A DNA stretch of 64,000 nt from assembly GCF_019458805.1 (NCBI RefSeq), contig NZ_JAIBOA010000004.1:1-64000 (forward strand), in the 5' to 3' direction. The stretch's first letter is position 1. Each line of letters starts with the position of its first letter. Of this stretch, positions 42,157-50,417 are shown piece after piece. The notes under the pieces were generated by a model. That model did not search any database. It saw only the letters and a program-made list of their open reading frames with translations, and was not told the DNA's origin. This DNA is from Actinomadura parmotrematis. Its GTDB lineage: Bacteria > Actinomycetota > Actinomycetes > Streptosporangiales > Streptosporangiaceae. The translations under genes and the position numbers were made by a program.

Positions 42157-43506
42157 ATGAGCGTGCAGGAAACCGCGACCGGCGCGCCGCCCCGGCCGCC
42201 GCTGACCCTCCCCGCCCTGGTGGAGGGCGCCGAGCTGATCGGGGAGTACCAGAACTCGGGGTACCGGGAGGCGCCGCACCTGGTGCGGCTGCCCAACGCG
42301 CAGCTCGTCCGCCTCCCGCCCCTCCTCTACATGGTGGCCCGCGCCCTGCCCGAGCGGTCGGCGCCCGGCGCCGCGCGCGACCCGGCGGCCGTGCTGGCGG
42401 AGGTCGCCGCCCGCGTCAGCCGCGAGGCGGGCGCCCGCCTCACCGCCGACCAGGTGCTGTACCTGGTCGACGCCAAGCTCGCCCCCCTCGGCGTGACGTC
42501 CTACAGCGACGGGACGGCGGCGCCCGTCGTCAAGGCCAACCCCTTCCTCGGGCTGCGGTTCCGGACGGCCGTCCTGCCCGCGTCGGCGACCTGGCGGCTC
42601 GGCGGCCTGTTCTCCTGGCTGTTCCACCCCGCCGCGATCGCCGCCGTCCTCGCCGCCTTCCTGGCCTGCGAGGGGTGGCTCGTCGCCACCCAGTCGCTGG
42701 AGCAGGCGCTGACGCGCGTCGTCATGGCGCCGTTCAGCATCCTGCTGGTCCTCGCGCTGTCGATGGCCTCGTGCGTCTTCCACGAGATCGGGCACTGCAC
42801 CGCCTGCCGCCGCGGCGGGGTGCGGCCCGGCGTGATGGGCTGCGGCATCTACCTGGTGTGGCCGGCGTTCTACACCGACATCACCGAGTCCTACCGGCTG
42901 GACCGCGCCGGGCGCCTCCGCACCGACCTCGGCGGCGTCTACTTCAACGCCGTCTTCGTGCTCGCGCTCACCGCCGCCTACGTCGCGACCGGCTACCAGC
43001 CGCTGCTCGTCGCCATCGTCTACGTCAACATCGAGATCATGCAGCAGCTCATGCCGACGCTGCGGTTCGACGGCTACTACATCATCTCCGACCTCGTCGG
43101 CATCCCCGACCTGTTCAAGTACATCGGCCCGATCCTGCGCCGCGCCGTGCTGCGCCGCCCCGACGCGCGGCTGCGCGTCCTGAAGCGGCGGCCGAAGCTC
43201 GTCGTCGCCTGCTGGGTCCTGGTCATCGTGCCGCTGCTCATCGGGCAGCTCGCGGTGATGCTGACGCACGTGCCCGACCTCGTGCGGTCGGACCTCGGGA
43301 TGATGGAGAGCCTGGTCGCCAGGGCCGCCGCGGACGCCGGCCCGCTGGAGCTGGTCGCGTCCGGACTCCAGCTCGTCCTGCTGGTCCTGCCCCTGGCGGG
43401 CCTGGTCCTGCTGGGCTGCCAGCTCCTCCGCTGGCTGGCCCGCCGCGCCACCGCCCTCGTCCGCGGCCTCCTCACCCCCCACCCCGGCACCCACACCGCG
43501 CACTGA
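42157..43506 (+). CDS. M50-type membrane metalloprotease with a PqqD/RRE-like N-terminus
   Basis: A 449-aa polytopic peptidase of the 'putative peptide zinc metalloprotease' type. Residues about 30-115 (LVRLPNAQLVRLPPLLYMVARAL, RLTADQVLYLVDAKLAPLGV) resemble the winged-helix RiPP recognition element found at the N-terminus of such proteins; this is judged by eye. Six to seven membrane helices follow. Zinc site HEIGH at 209-213; the third ligand region is LRFDGYYIISDLVGIPDL, close to the LDGYY motif of the family. Position directly after two leader-sharing peptides suggests it binds and cuts them inside the membrane or during export. No ABC transporter or other modification enzyme is nearby. 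Confidence 0.82.
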   Translation: MSVQETATGAPPRPPLTLPALVEGAELIGEYQNSGYREAPHLVRLPNAQLVRLPPLLYMVARALPERSAPGAARDPAAVLAEVAARVSREAGARLTADQVLYLVDAKLAPLGVTSYSDGTAAPVVKANPFLGLRFRTAVLPASATWRLGGLFSWLFHPAAIAAVLAAFLACEGWLVATQSLEQALTRVVMAPFSILLVLALSMASCVFHEIGHCTACRRGGVRPGVMGCGIYLVWPAFYTDITESYRLDRAGRLRTDLGGVYFNAVFVLALTAAYVATGYQPLLVAIVYVNIEIMQQLMPTLRFDGYYIISDLVGIPDLFKYIGPILRRAVLRRPDARLRVLKRRPKLVVACWVLVIVPLLIGQLAVMLTHVPDLVRSDLGMMESLVARAAADAGPLELVASGLQLVLLVLPLAGLVLLGCQLLRWLARRATALVRGLLTPHPGTHTAH

Positions 43507-43615
43507 CGGCTGACCGCTTCCAGCCAGCGCGGTTCCGCGGTTCCGGTTGAGAGTGTCGCCGCACGAGCGCACACTGTGACCAGTGCCCCCGCCCTGGCAG
43601 AAGACGGGGAGCGGT

Positions 43616-44653
43616 GTGCGCGAAAAGGACGAGGCCACCATCGCGGTGCTCGGGGCGCCGAGGTCGGGGAAGACCACCTACCAGCTCGCGCTGCTCGCGG
43701 GCATGACGGCCGTCGGCGGGCGGTTCTCGCTCCACGCCCACCACGAGGACGGCGTCGACATGTTCGGCCGGTGGCAGGCGATCGTCGACGGCGGGCAGGT
43801 CGACGTCACCGACGCCGCCCCGGTGCGGCGCGTGTTCACCTTCTCCCGGGGGCTGGTCCCGCTGACCGACGTCCGCTGGACCGACTTCCGGGGCGGAGCG
43901 CTCGACACGAAGGGCGGGCCGGGAGGCGCCTCCGACACCGCCGAGCTGTACGAGGAGCTGGCCCGCGCCGACTGCGTCTTCGTCATGTTGAGCGGCGAGC
44001 ACTTCCGGCGCCCCGCCGGGCGCCGGCCGGGCGCGGAACTGCTCGGCGAGACGCGGGCGCACCAGATCTCCCGCTTGATCACCATGACGTGCACCCGCCG
44101 CCACGAGGCCGCCCTGCCGCTGCCCGCCCTCGCCCTGCTGGTCACCAAGGCCGACCTGGTGGACTGGGAGGAGCGCGCCGTCGGGGACGTGGTCGAGGAG
44201 CTGCGCACGCTCCTGCCCGTCGCCTTCGGCGCGGGGACGCGCACGGCCGTCTGCCGCGTGAGCGCCGGGCCTCTCAACGGCACGGGGCAGGGCCCGGCCC
44301 AGCGGGGCTCGGCCGCGCCGAGCGGCGTCCACCTGCCGCTGCTGTTCGCGCTCGCCGAGCACTACCGGACCCGCGCCATCCGGCTGGAGGAGCGGCTGGC
44401 CGCGAGCGCCCTCCGCCAGGAACAGATCGGGCGCGAGCTGGCCGAGCTGTCGCCCCGCTCCCGCTGGCCGCGCGACCGCAGGCACGGCGACCTGCAACAG
44501 GAACTCGCGCGGATCGGCCGGGAACGAGCCGGCGACCGCGCGTGGGCGGACCGCCACCGCGCCGAGCGGCGGGCGCTCCTGCCCGCCCTCAAGGCCGTCG
44601 CGATGTTCCAGGACGGCCGCCCCGTCGCATCCGGGGAGCAGGAGGATGGCTGA
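43616..44653 (+). CDS. P-loop GTPase of the TRAFAC-like 'double-GTPase' type
   Basis: A 345-aa GTPase, first gene of a three-gene operon. P-loop GAPRSGKT (13-20), a DxxG-like TDFRGG, and the specificity motif TKAD (ALLVTKADLV) are all present. The C-terminal about 90 residues are charged and predicted coiled coil (RLEERLAASALRQEQIGRELAEL). Proteins of this kind occur in actinobacterial multi-gene loci thought to act in conflict or membrane signalling. GTG at 43616 follows GGGGAG; an earlier in-frame GTG at 43583 has no ribosome site. The stop lies 8 bp inside the next gene. Confidence 0.78.
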   Translation: MREKDEATIAVLGAPRSGKTTYQLALLAGMTAVGGRFSLHAHHEDGVDMFGRWQAIVDGGQVDVTDAAPVRRVFTFSRGLVPLTDVRWTDFRGGALDTKGGPGGASDTAELYEELARADCVFVMLSGEHFRRPAGRRPGAELLGETRAHQISRLITMTCTRRHEAALPLPALALLVTKADLVDWEERAVGDVVEELRTLLPVAFGAGTRTAVCRVSAGPLNGTGQGPAQRGSAAPSGVHLPLLFALAEHYRTRAIRLEERLAASALRQEQIGRELAELSPRSRWPRDRRHGDLQQELARIGRERAGDRAWADRHRAERRALLPALKAVAMFQDGRPVASGEQEDG

Positions 44654-45821
44654 GCCGGGGCCGGGCCGGCTCTGGCGGCCGGTCGTCTACGGGCGGACGC
44701 TGCGCGCGGACAGCTGGTGGCGGGTGCGGTCGGAGGGAGCCGACGGCCGCTGGCTGGAGGGCACCGTCCTGGACGCGGTCGCCTCGGGAGCGGGCCTCGC
44801 GGACGGGCCGCGCTTCGTGCTGGCCCAGGGCGGCCGCGCGCGCCTGGTCGGCGTCGCCTGCCGGACGCGGGAGATCAGCGGCTCGATGCACGAAGCCGGC
44901 GGTCGCGAGCTGTACTGCTTCGTCGGCTGGGTGCGCGACGGCCGTACCGGCGGCCCCGCGTTCGCGGATCTGCGGGAGTCCTGGCGCGCGTGGGCCGGGG
45001 AGGTCTACGAGCGGGCGATGGCCCCAGTGTGGGCGGCGACGCCGTTCGAGGCGCAGCGGACCGATCCCGGATCCCCGGTGCCCGCCCCCTGGCCGGAGCG
45101 GCCCGCGCCCGCCGCCGGCGCGGCTCCGCCCGCCCCGCCGGTCGCCGTCCCGCCGGAGGACTGGGCCGAGCTCTGGGACCGCGCCCGTGCGGCGCGGGAG
45201 GACGGCGCGGTCGTGCTCGGCTGGTCGACGGCCCGCGCGGCCCACCGCACGGCCGGGTCGGTCCGCCTCGGCGTCCGCGATCCCGACGCGCCCCGGCTGG
45301 TCGCCGCGCAGCCGACCGGACGGCCGCCGTTCCCCGTGGCGGCGGCCACCGTCGCACTGCTGGTGCTGGTGCTGGTGTTGGGCGGCGCTCTGGCCCTGTC
45401 CGGCAGAGGCGGCACCCGCCGGCCCGCGCCGCCACCGCCCGCCTCGGCGAGCCCACCGCCGTCTCCTGCGCCGCCGTCCTCGACCGCCCTGGCACTCGCC
45501 CTGGCCAAAGGCGCGCAGGTCGTCGTCGGGACCGGGAGGAAGGGCTCGTTCCTGGACTACGACGGCGCCAAGGTCGCCTCGGGCGAGGACACCGTCGGAA
45601 CCGCGCTGCCGGAGGGGACGCCGGCGACGCGGCAGGCGTGCGCCGCCGCCCTCGCCACCGCGGCGGGCGCCCTCGCGCCGCGGCCCGCCGCGCCGGGGCC
45701 GGCGCTCTGCGTGGCGCTCGGCGGCCAGACCGCCGGCATCACGATCGAGCGCGCCGACCCCGGCCGCACCCTGCACGTGAAGATCGTTTTCTGGCCCGGC
45801 TGGACCCGATCGGGGGAGTGA
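44646..45821 (+). CDS. Single-pass membrane protein of the GTPase operon
   Basis: A 391-aa protein of unknown family. A cytosolic N-terminal domain (about 1-150) with YGRTLRADSWWRVR and FVLAQGGRARLVGVACRTRE may be a beta-rich fold; a Pro/Ala linker and a second short region (AELWDRARAAREDGAVVLGW) precede one transmembrane helix (about 235-258, VAAATVALLVLVLVLGGAL). Outside, a Pro/Ser-rich stalk leads to a small domain of about 110 residues. Starts within the previous gene and its stop shares a base with the next start, so all three are co-translated. It probably anchors the GTPases at the membrane. Confidence 0.68.
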   Translation: MAEPGPGRLWRPVVYGRTLRADSWWRVRSEGADGRWLEGTVLDAVASGAGLADGPRFVLAQGGRARLVGVACRTREISGSMHEAGGRELYCFVGWVRDGRTGGPAFADLRESWRAWAGEVYERAMAPVWAATPFEAQRTDPGSPVPAPWPERPAPAAGAAPPAPPVAVPPEDWAELWDRARAAREDGAVVLGWSTARAAHRTAGSVRLGVRDPDAPRLVAAQPTGRPPFPVAAATVALLVLVLVLGGALALSGRGGTRRPAPPPPASASPPPSPAPPSSTALALALAKGAQVVVGTGRKGSFLDYDGAKVASGEDTVGTALPEGTPATRQACAAALATAAGALAPRPAAPGPALCVALGGQTAGITIERADPGRTLHVKIVFWPGWTRSGE

Positions 45822-48280
45822 TGGACGACGACGAGATCCGCGCCAGGATCAGGACCGCCATGGAGGCGCGCGCCGCGGTCCGCGGGGAGATGCAGGCCCT
45901 CACCGAGGGGTGGGACGGCCTGGTGCAGGACTTCGGCGCCCTCATCACCGCCGCCGAGAGCGGTCTCGCCGGCGGTACCGCTCTCGGCGAGACCGTCCGG
46001 GACGCCCTCACCGCGTTCCTCGGCACGGGCGACGGCACCGCCGGCGCGCTGCACGAGCGACTGCGCCGGATGGCCGATCCGCTCGGCGCGCTGGCCGCAC
46101 GCCTCGCGCGCGACTCCCTGCACATCGGCGTCATGGGGGTCACCAAGGCGGGCAAGAGCACACTGCTGCGCACCATCGCGGGGCTGGAGGACCGCGATCC
46201 CGAGGTCATCCCGGTCGCCAAGGGCCTCACGTCCACCACCGCCGTCCGCAACCGCATCATCAACAGCGACGATGAGCGCGCGCTGCTGCTCCAGCGCGGC
46301 TTCGAGGAGTTCCGCGAGGTCTTCCTCGCGCCTCACCACGAGTACCTGGGCCTGGACGTGCCGCAAACGCTGGAGGGGTACCGGGGCTACCGCTACCCGC
46401 CCGGCAAGACCGGCGGGGCGGACTCCAGGTCTCCCGACGAGTGGGAGCTGCTGAAGCGCCTTCGCGGCGTCCACCGCTCCCTGCCCCACTACGAGAAGGA
46501 CCTTCGGGAGGGGGCGCGGCCGGGGACACCGTCGCGCGAGATCGGCCTGGCCGAGGTCGCGGCCTACGTCTCGTACCCGGGCAAGGGCGAGCCGCACCGC
46601 TATCCGGGCCTCCGCGAGGTGTGGATCCATTGCCCCTTCCCGGCTTTCCCCGTGCCCGACGTGGTGCTCGTCGACTTCCCCGGAACGCAGGAGCAGGGCG
46701 TGGACGTCGGCTCGCAGTTCCTGCGCGGCCAGGCCAACGAGGTCGACGTGATGCTGCACGTGAAGACGCCGGAGTACCAGCAGAGCCACGACGCCGGCAC
46801 CGACACCCAGAACCGCCGGCTGATCGAGGACGTCGCGGCCGGGGTGCGGCTCGGCGACTTCATGATGATGGTGTTCAACGATCGGCGGGACAGACCGGTC
46901 CTCAACGACGCCGAGTACACCGAGGCGATGCGGCTGAGCAGGGAGGTCCTCGACGGCTACGGCGTCCGCATCGTGCGCACCGATCTGATCGACCGCGACC
47001 AGGTCCACCGGTCGGTCCTGGATCCGCTCCTGGCGCACCTGGCGGCCGATCTCGCCGACATGGACCGGCAGGCGGTGCGGGCGGTCCGCGAGCGGGACGG
47101 CGCCGACCGGTTGGCCCGGCAGGCGGCGGAGGCCGCCGTCCGGCTCCTGGAAGCGCTCCCCGGCGCCGGGGACGGCGAGCAGCAGTCCCGCATCTACGGG
47201 GAGGCCGCCGTGCTCATCGGCGAGCTGCGGCGGGGGATCGCCGAGGTCCGCGACCGCTACTTGCAGATGGTGCTCGATCGCAGGGGGAGCGAGGAGATCG
47301 ACGCGGCGTCCAAGGCCGCCGCCGAGCGCATCCGCGCGTGGCTGGCGGACGACTTCGAAGGCGACCAGCGGCGCCATATCGAGAACCTCAGCCTGGCCCA
47401 CCCCGGCTACCCGGCCGGCGACGTGCTCACCCACGCCCGCTTCTTCGTCGCCGACGAGTACCAGAAGCGCATCGACGCGTCGATGGAGGCGGCGATCAAG
47501 GGCCTTCAGCAGGGCATCGAGGACACGCTGTGGGAACGGCTGCCGGACGAGGCGCTGCCGGACGAGCGCGGGCTCGCGCCGCTCGCGGCCGCCCTGCGCG
47601 CGGGCGGGCGGCCGAATCTCGCCGGGGTCGTCGCCGGCCTGGCCGAACTGGGCGACCGCTACGGGCGCCGCAACCTGTTCCTGCGGGTCGTCGAACCGGT
47701 GGTGAGCCTGCATCTGGGCGGGTACGAGCAGGACGGCGCCGGGGGTCGAAAGGCCGCCCCGAGCGCCGGGGCCGACGCTGATGACGTCGACGACGACATC
47801 GACGCGCCCGCATGGCGGACGAGGCCCGCCGAGTCGTCCGCCTCGGAGCCCGCCGGGGCGGACGACGGCGTAGGTGAGCCCCACGGCGGGCGGTCGCGCG
47901 GCGCGGCGGGGCGGCTCCGGCCCGCCGTCGAGACCGCCGAGACGGACACCGAGACGTTGATCTCCACGCTGCGCGCGGTCGTGGCCGCGACGCTCGACCG
48001 GCTGGAGGAAGCACTGGAACGGGAGTCGGAGATCGCCGTCGAGGCGCTGTTCGCGGGCGGCGACCACTTCTTCAACGGCTTCGTCAACGGGGCCGTCGCG
48101 TACAGCGAGCTCACCGGCCTGTTCACCTCCGCGCTGGCCGAGCGGCCGCCGGACGAGCGGGCCCGGCGCGGAGCGGACCTGCTCGCCGAGATCGCCCGCC
48201 GGGCGGCGGGCGTCCGGGACGGTACCGCGGAGATCGCACGGCGGTGGCCGGGGCCGGAGCCGGAGCCGCAGCCGGGGTGA
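45821..48280 (+). CDS. Dynamin-like large GTPase
   Basis: An 819-aa GTPase. An N-terminal helical region leads to P-loop GVTKAGKS (106-113), switch I TSTTAV, G3 DFPGTQEQ near residue 285 and a degenerate G4 (FNDRRD, where NKxD is expected). Long helical segments on both sides (about 400-560 and 690-790) resemble the bundle domains of bacterial dynamin-like proteins; an acidic low-complexity insert (about 645-690) separates them. No clear membrane-spanning paddle is seen, though FFNGFVNGAVAYSELTGLF is hydrophobic. ATG after GGGGGAG, overlapping the previous stop. Membrane remodelling or phage defence is plausible, not shown. Confidence 0.82.
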   Translation: MDDDEIRARIRTAMEARAAVRGEMQALTEGWDGLVQDFGALITAAESGLAGGTALGETVRDALTAFLGTGDGTAGALHERLRRMADPLGALAARLARDSLHIGVMGVTKAGKSTLLRTIAGLEDRDPEVIPVAKGLTSTTAVRNRIINSDDERALLLQRGFEEFREVFLAPHHEYLGLDVPQTLEGYRGYRYPPGKTGGADSRSPDEWELLKRLRGVHRSLPHYEKDLREGARPGTPSREIGLAEVAAYVSYPGKGEPHRYPGLREVWIHCPFPAFPVPDVVLVDFPGTQEQGVDVGSQFLRGQANEVDVMLHVKTPEYQQSHDAGTDTQNRRLIEDVAAGVRLGDFMMMVFNDRRDRPVLNDAEYTEAMRLSREVLDGYGVRIVRTDLIDRDQVHRSVLDPLLAHLAADLADMDRQAVRAVRERDGADRLARQAAEAAVRLLEALPGAGDGEQQSRIYGEAAVLIGELRRGIAEVRDRYLQMVLDRRGSEEIDAASKAAAERIRAWLADDFEGDQRRHIENLSLAHPGYPAGDVLTHARFFVADEYQKRIDASMEAAIKGLQQGIEDTLWERLPDEALPDERGLAPLAAALRAGGRPNLAGVVAGLAELGDRYGRRNLFLRVVEPVVSLHLGGYEQDGAGGRKAAPSAGADADDVDDDIDAPAWRTRPAESSASEPAGADDGVGEPHGGRSRGAAGRLRPAVETAETDTETLISTLRAVVAATLDRLEEALERESEIAVEALFAGGDHFFNGFVNGAVAYSELTGLFTSALAERPPDERARRGADLLAEIARRAAGVRDGTAEIARRWPGPEPEPQPG

Positions 48281-48283
48281 GCG

Positions 48284-49510
48284 TCAGCCGACCGGGGCGT
48301 GCAGGGCGCTGCCGGCGAGCCAGCGGGACCAGGAGAGCTGCCAGTAGCCCCAGCCGTTGTTCCACTCCAGCGGCCGGTTCGTGCCGGTCACCGTGACGAC
48401 GTCGCCGCGCATCGTCTGCCCGTAGTACCACTTGGCGAAGGCGGGCGCGGCGTTGACGCAGCCGTGGCTGACGTTGGCCCTGCCCTGCGAGGCGACCGAC
48501 CAGGGCGCGGCGTGCACGAACTCGCCGCTGTTGGAGATGCGGACGGCGTGCCGCACCTTCAGCTTGTAGTAGCGCGGGTCCTTCTTGTCGGTGACGCCCA
48601 TCCACGACGACGTCATGACGACCGGGTCGGCCTTCGCCATCGCCAGGTGCACGCCGCTGGTGGTGGTATAGGCGCGGGTGCCGCCCTTGCCGGCGCTGAT
48701 CGGGGCGTTGCGGACGACGCGGCCGTTCACCCGCACCTTCATGCGGTGGGTGCGGGTGTTGACGACGCTGACGTGCGAGGCGCCGACGCGGAAGCCGGCG
48801 GACACGTCGGCGGCGCCGGTCACCTTGGGCGCCGACCGCACGCCGCGCAGCTTCGCGGTGAGCGTGACGCGCTCCCCGGCGGGCCAGTACCGCTTCGGCC
48901 GCAGGACGACCTGCCGGGCGCCCGTCCAGTTCCAGGCGGCGGGCACCGGCCGGCTCATGGTGACCCGCAGGGCCCGCTCGACGGCGGCGCGGTCGCGGAT
49001 GTTGCGGTCGAAGGTGACGATCATCGGCATGCCGACGCCGACGGTCTCGCCGCGCCGCGGCGTGACGTCGGCGACGCGGAACGTCCCGGCCGGCCGGCCC
49101 GTCCGGAACCGGCTGGTGGACGCGGCGTCGGTGCCGGTGGAGGCGACGGTGTAGGAGGTGTCGGGCGCCAGCGGCCCGGTGGACCGCCAGGTGCGCCGGT
49201 CGGCCGACAGGGCGCCCGGCACGGTCCGGCCGCCGCCCGTCACCACGACCCGGCGGAGCGCGCCCGACGCCGAGGTGACGACGACGCCGTCGTCGGCGGG
49301 CGCGCCGGTCGCGCCGTCGCCCGGGACGACCTGGATGGGCGCGGACTTGGGCGTCAGGCGGAGCGGCTCGGGGGGCGGCTCGGCCGCCGCGGCGACCGCC
49401 TCGCCCTCGGGTCCGGCGGCGGCTCCGTGCGCGCCGCCGCACGCGGTGAGCGCCAGGGCGGCGGCGGCCACCGCCGCCGCGGGCTGCCAGGGTCCACGGG
49501 TCGTTCGCAT
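48284..49510 (-). CDS. L,D-transpeptidase lipoprotein (LdtMt2-like)
   Basis: A 408-aa exported cell-wall enzyme making 3-3 peptidoglycan cross-links. Lipobox LTACG at about 20-24 ends the signal peptide. Two Ig-like domains (about 48-145 and 146-258) precede the YkuD catalytic domain with HAAPWSVASQGRANVSHGCVN, whose Cys is the nucleophile; the C-terminal subdomain WNNGWGYWQLSWSRWL follows. This is the layout of LdtMt2. RBS GAGGACCCG before ATG 49510. Convergent with the dynamin-like gene, 3 bp apart. Confidence 0.94.
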   Translation of the reverse strand: MRTTRGPWQPAAAVAAAALALTACGGAHGAAAGPEGEAVAAAAEPPPEPLRLTPKSAPIQVVPGDGATGAPADDGVVVTSASGALRRVVVTGGGRTVPGALSADRRTWRSTGPLAPDTSYTVASTGTDAASTSRFRTGRPAGTFRVADVTPRRGETVGVGMPMIVTFDRNIRDRAAVERALRVTMSRPVPAAWNWTGARQVVLRPKRYWPAGERVTLTAKLRGVRSAPKVTGAADVSAGFRVGASHVSVVNTRTHRMKVRVNGRVVRNAPISAGKGGTRAYTTTSGVHLAMAKADPVVMTSSWMGVTDKKDPRYYKLKVRHAVRISNSGEFVHAAPWSVASQGRANVSHGCVNAAPAFAKWYYGQTMRGDVVTVTGTNRPLEWNNGWGYWQLSWSRWLAGSALHAPVG

Positions 49511-49543
49511 CGGGTCCTCTTGGTCGCGCCGGGGAAACGGAAG

Positions 49544-49579
49544 ATCACCGTGCGCGCCTGGATCGACACGTACGGTGAT
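49544..49579. promoter_or_regulatory. Inverted repeat upstream of the L,D-transpeptidase gene
   Basis: ATCACCGT (49544-49551) and ACGGTGAT (49572-49579) are exact complements 20 bp apart, within 70 bp upstream of the transpeptidase start. It may be an operator or leader structure. Confidence 0.4.
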
Positions 49580-49663
49580 GCACCGAGCAACCTACGGCCT
49601 GCGGGGCGCCCGGAGCGGGCGGACCGGAGAACTCGCCGGATATCGATCCGGTGACGGCCGGGG

Positions 49664-50377
49664 TCAGGCGACCTGCGGCGCGCCGTCCGCGGGGTCGGGC
49701 GCGGCGGCCTGCGCCTCGGCCTGCGCCTCGGCCTGCGCGGCGGCGGCGCGGGCGCGGCCCTTCTTGGCGACCGAGATCGTCCAGGTGACCAGCGCGGCGA
49801 CCACCGCGAACGGCAGCAGGTTGCCGACCAGCACCATCGCGCCGGTCGGCAGCAGCCAGGCGAGCGGGACGCGCACCGCGGCCTCGGCGACGAAGGCGAG
49901 CCCCCACACCAGCGTCAGCAGGTACTGCGCGCGCCGGAACCCCGGGTACCGCCACAGGTCGTTCCAGGCGGCGACGCCCCCGGCGGTGCCGCCGGTGGCG
50001 AACTTGCGGCCGAGGTAGAACATCAGCGGCCGGGGCAGCGCCAGGCTGCCGAGGTAGGCGAGGCCGAGCAGCCCGGTGATCGCCGAGTCCTTGAGGAACA
50101 GCAGCCGCGTCGAGTTGTAGGCGACGGCGCTGAGCGCGCCGAGCAGCAGCAGGACGAGCATGAGCACCCCGAACTCGTCGACGCGCCGCTTGACCGCCGC
50201 ATGGCCGAGCGTCTCGACCGCCGGCCAGAGCGAGATCAGCAGCAGCGCCTGCACCTCGCCGAGGCCCTGGCCCTTCAGCAGGGGGTAGGTGGCGAACGGC
50301 AGCACCACGCCGAACAGCAGCGGCGGCGCGAGGGCGGCGATCCAGGACCTGCCCTGCCCGGGCGCGGTGTCGGCCAT
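49664..50377 (-). CDS. VC0807-family integral membrane protein
   Basis: A 237-aa protein with six to seven transmembrane helices, of the VC0807 group related to septation protein A-like families. Recognisable stretches: PPLLFGVVLPFATYPLLKGQG, ALLLISLWPAVETLGHAAVKRR and NDLWRYPGFRRAQYLLTLVWGLAFVAEA. The C-terminal 35 residues are low-complexity with repeated AEAQ. Function unknown. It is divergent from the PaaX-like regulator, and the short gap holds a palindrome, so it may be that regulator's target. Confidence 0.82.
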   Translation of the reverse strand: MADTAPGQGRSWIAALAPPLLFGVVLPFATYPLLKGQGLGEVQALLLISLWPAVETLGHAAVKRRVDEFGVLMLVLLLLGALSAVAYNSTRLLFLKDSAITGLLGLAYLGSLALPRPLMFYLGRKFATGGTAGGVAAWNDLWRYPGFRRAQYLLTLVWGLAFVAEAAVRVPLAWLLPTGAMVLVGNLLPFAVVAALVTWTISVAKKGRARAAAAQAEAQAEAQAAAPDPADGAPQVA

Positions 50378-50399
50378 CCGGAACCCCTTATGTGTCGGA

Positions 50400-50417
50400 T
50401 AAGCTCACGATCGTGAG
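50400..50417 (+). promoter_or_regulatory. Leaderless -10 element overlapping a 14-bp palindromic operator
   Basis: TAAGCT (50400-50405) fits TANNNT and ends 7 nt before GTG 50413. The perfect palindrome CTCACGATCGTGAG (50404-50417) overlaps the -10, start site and first codon, an ideal place for autorepression of the PaaX-like gene and possibly of the divergent membrane gene. Confidence 0.5.

Noticed and set aside
45557..48067. 836-codon minus-strand frame opposite the dynamin-like gene
   Set aside because: Antisense artefact of high third-position GC; no motif and no ribosome site, while the plus strand encodes a complete GTPase.
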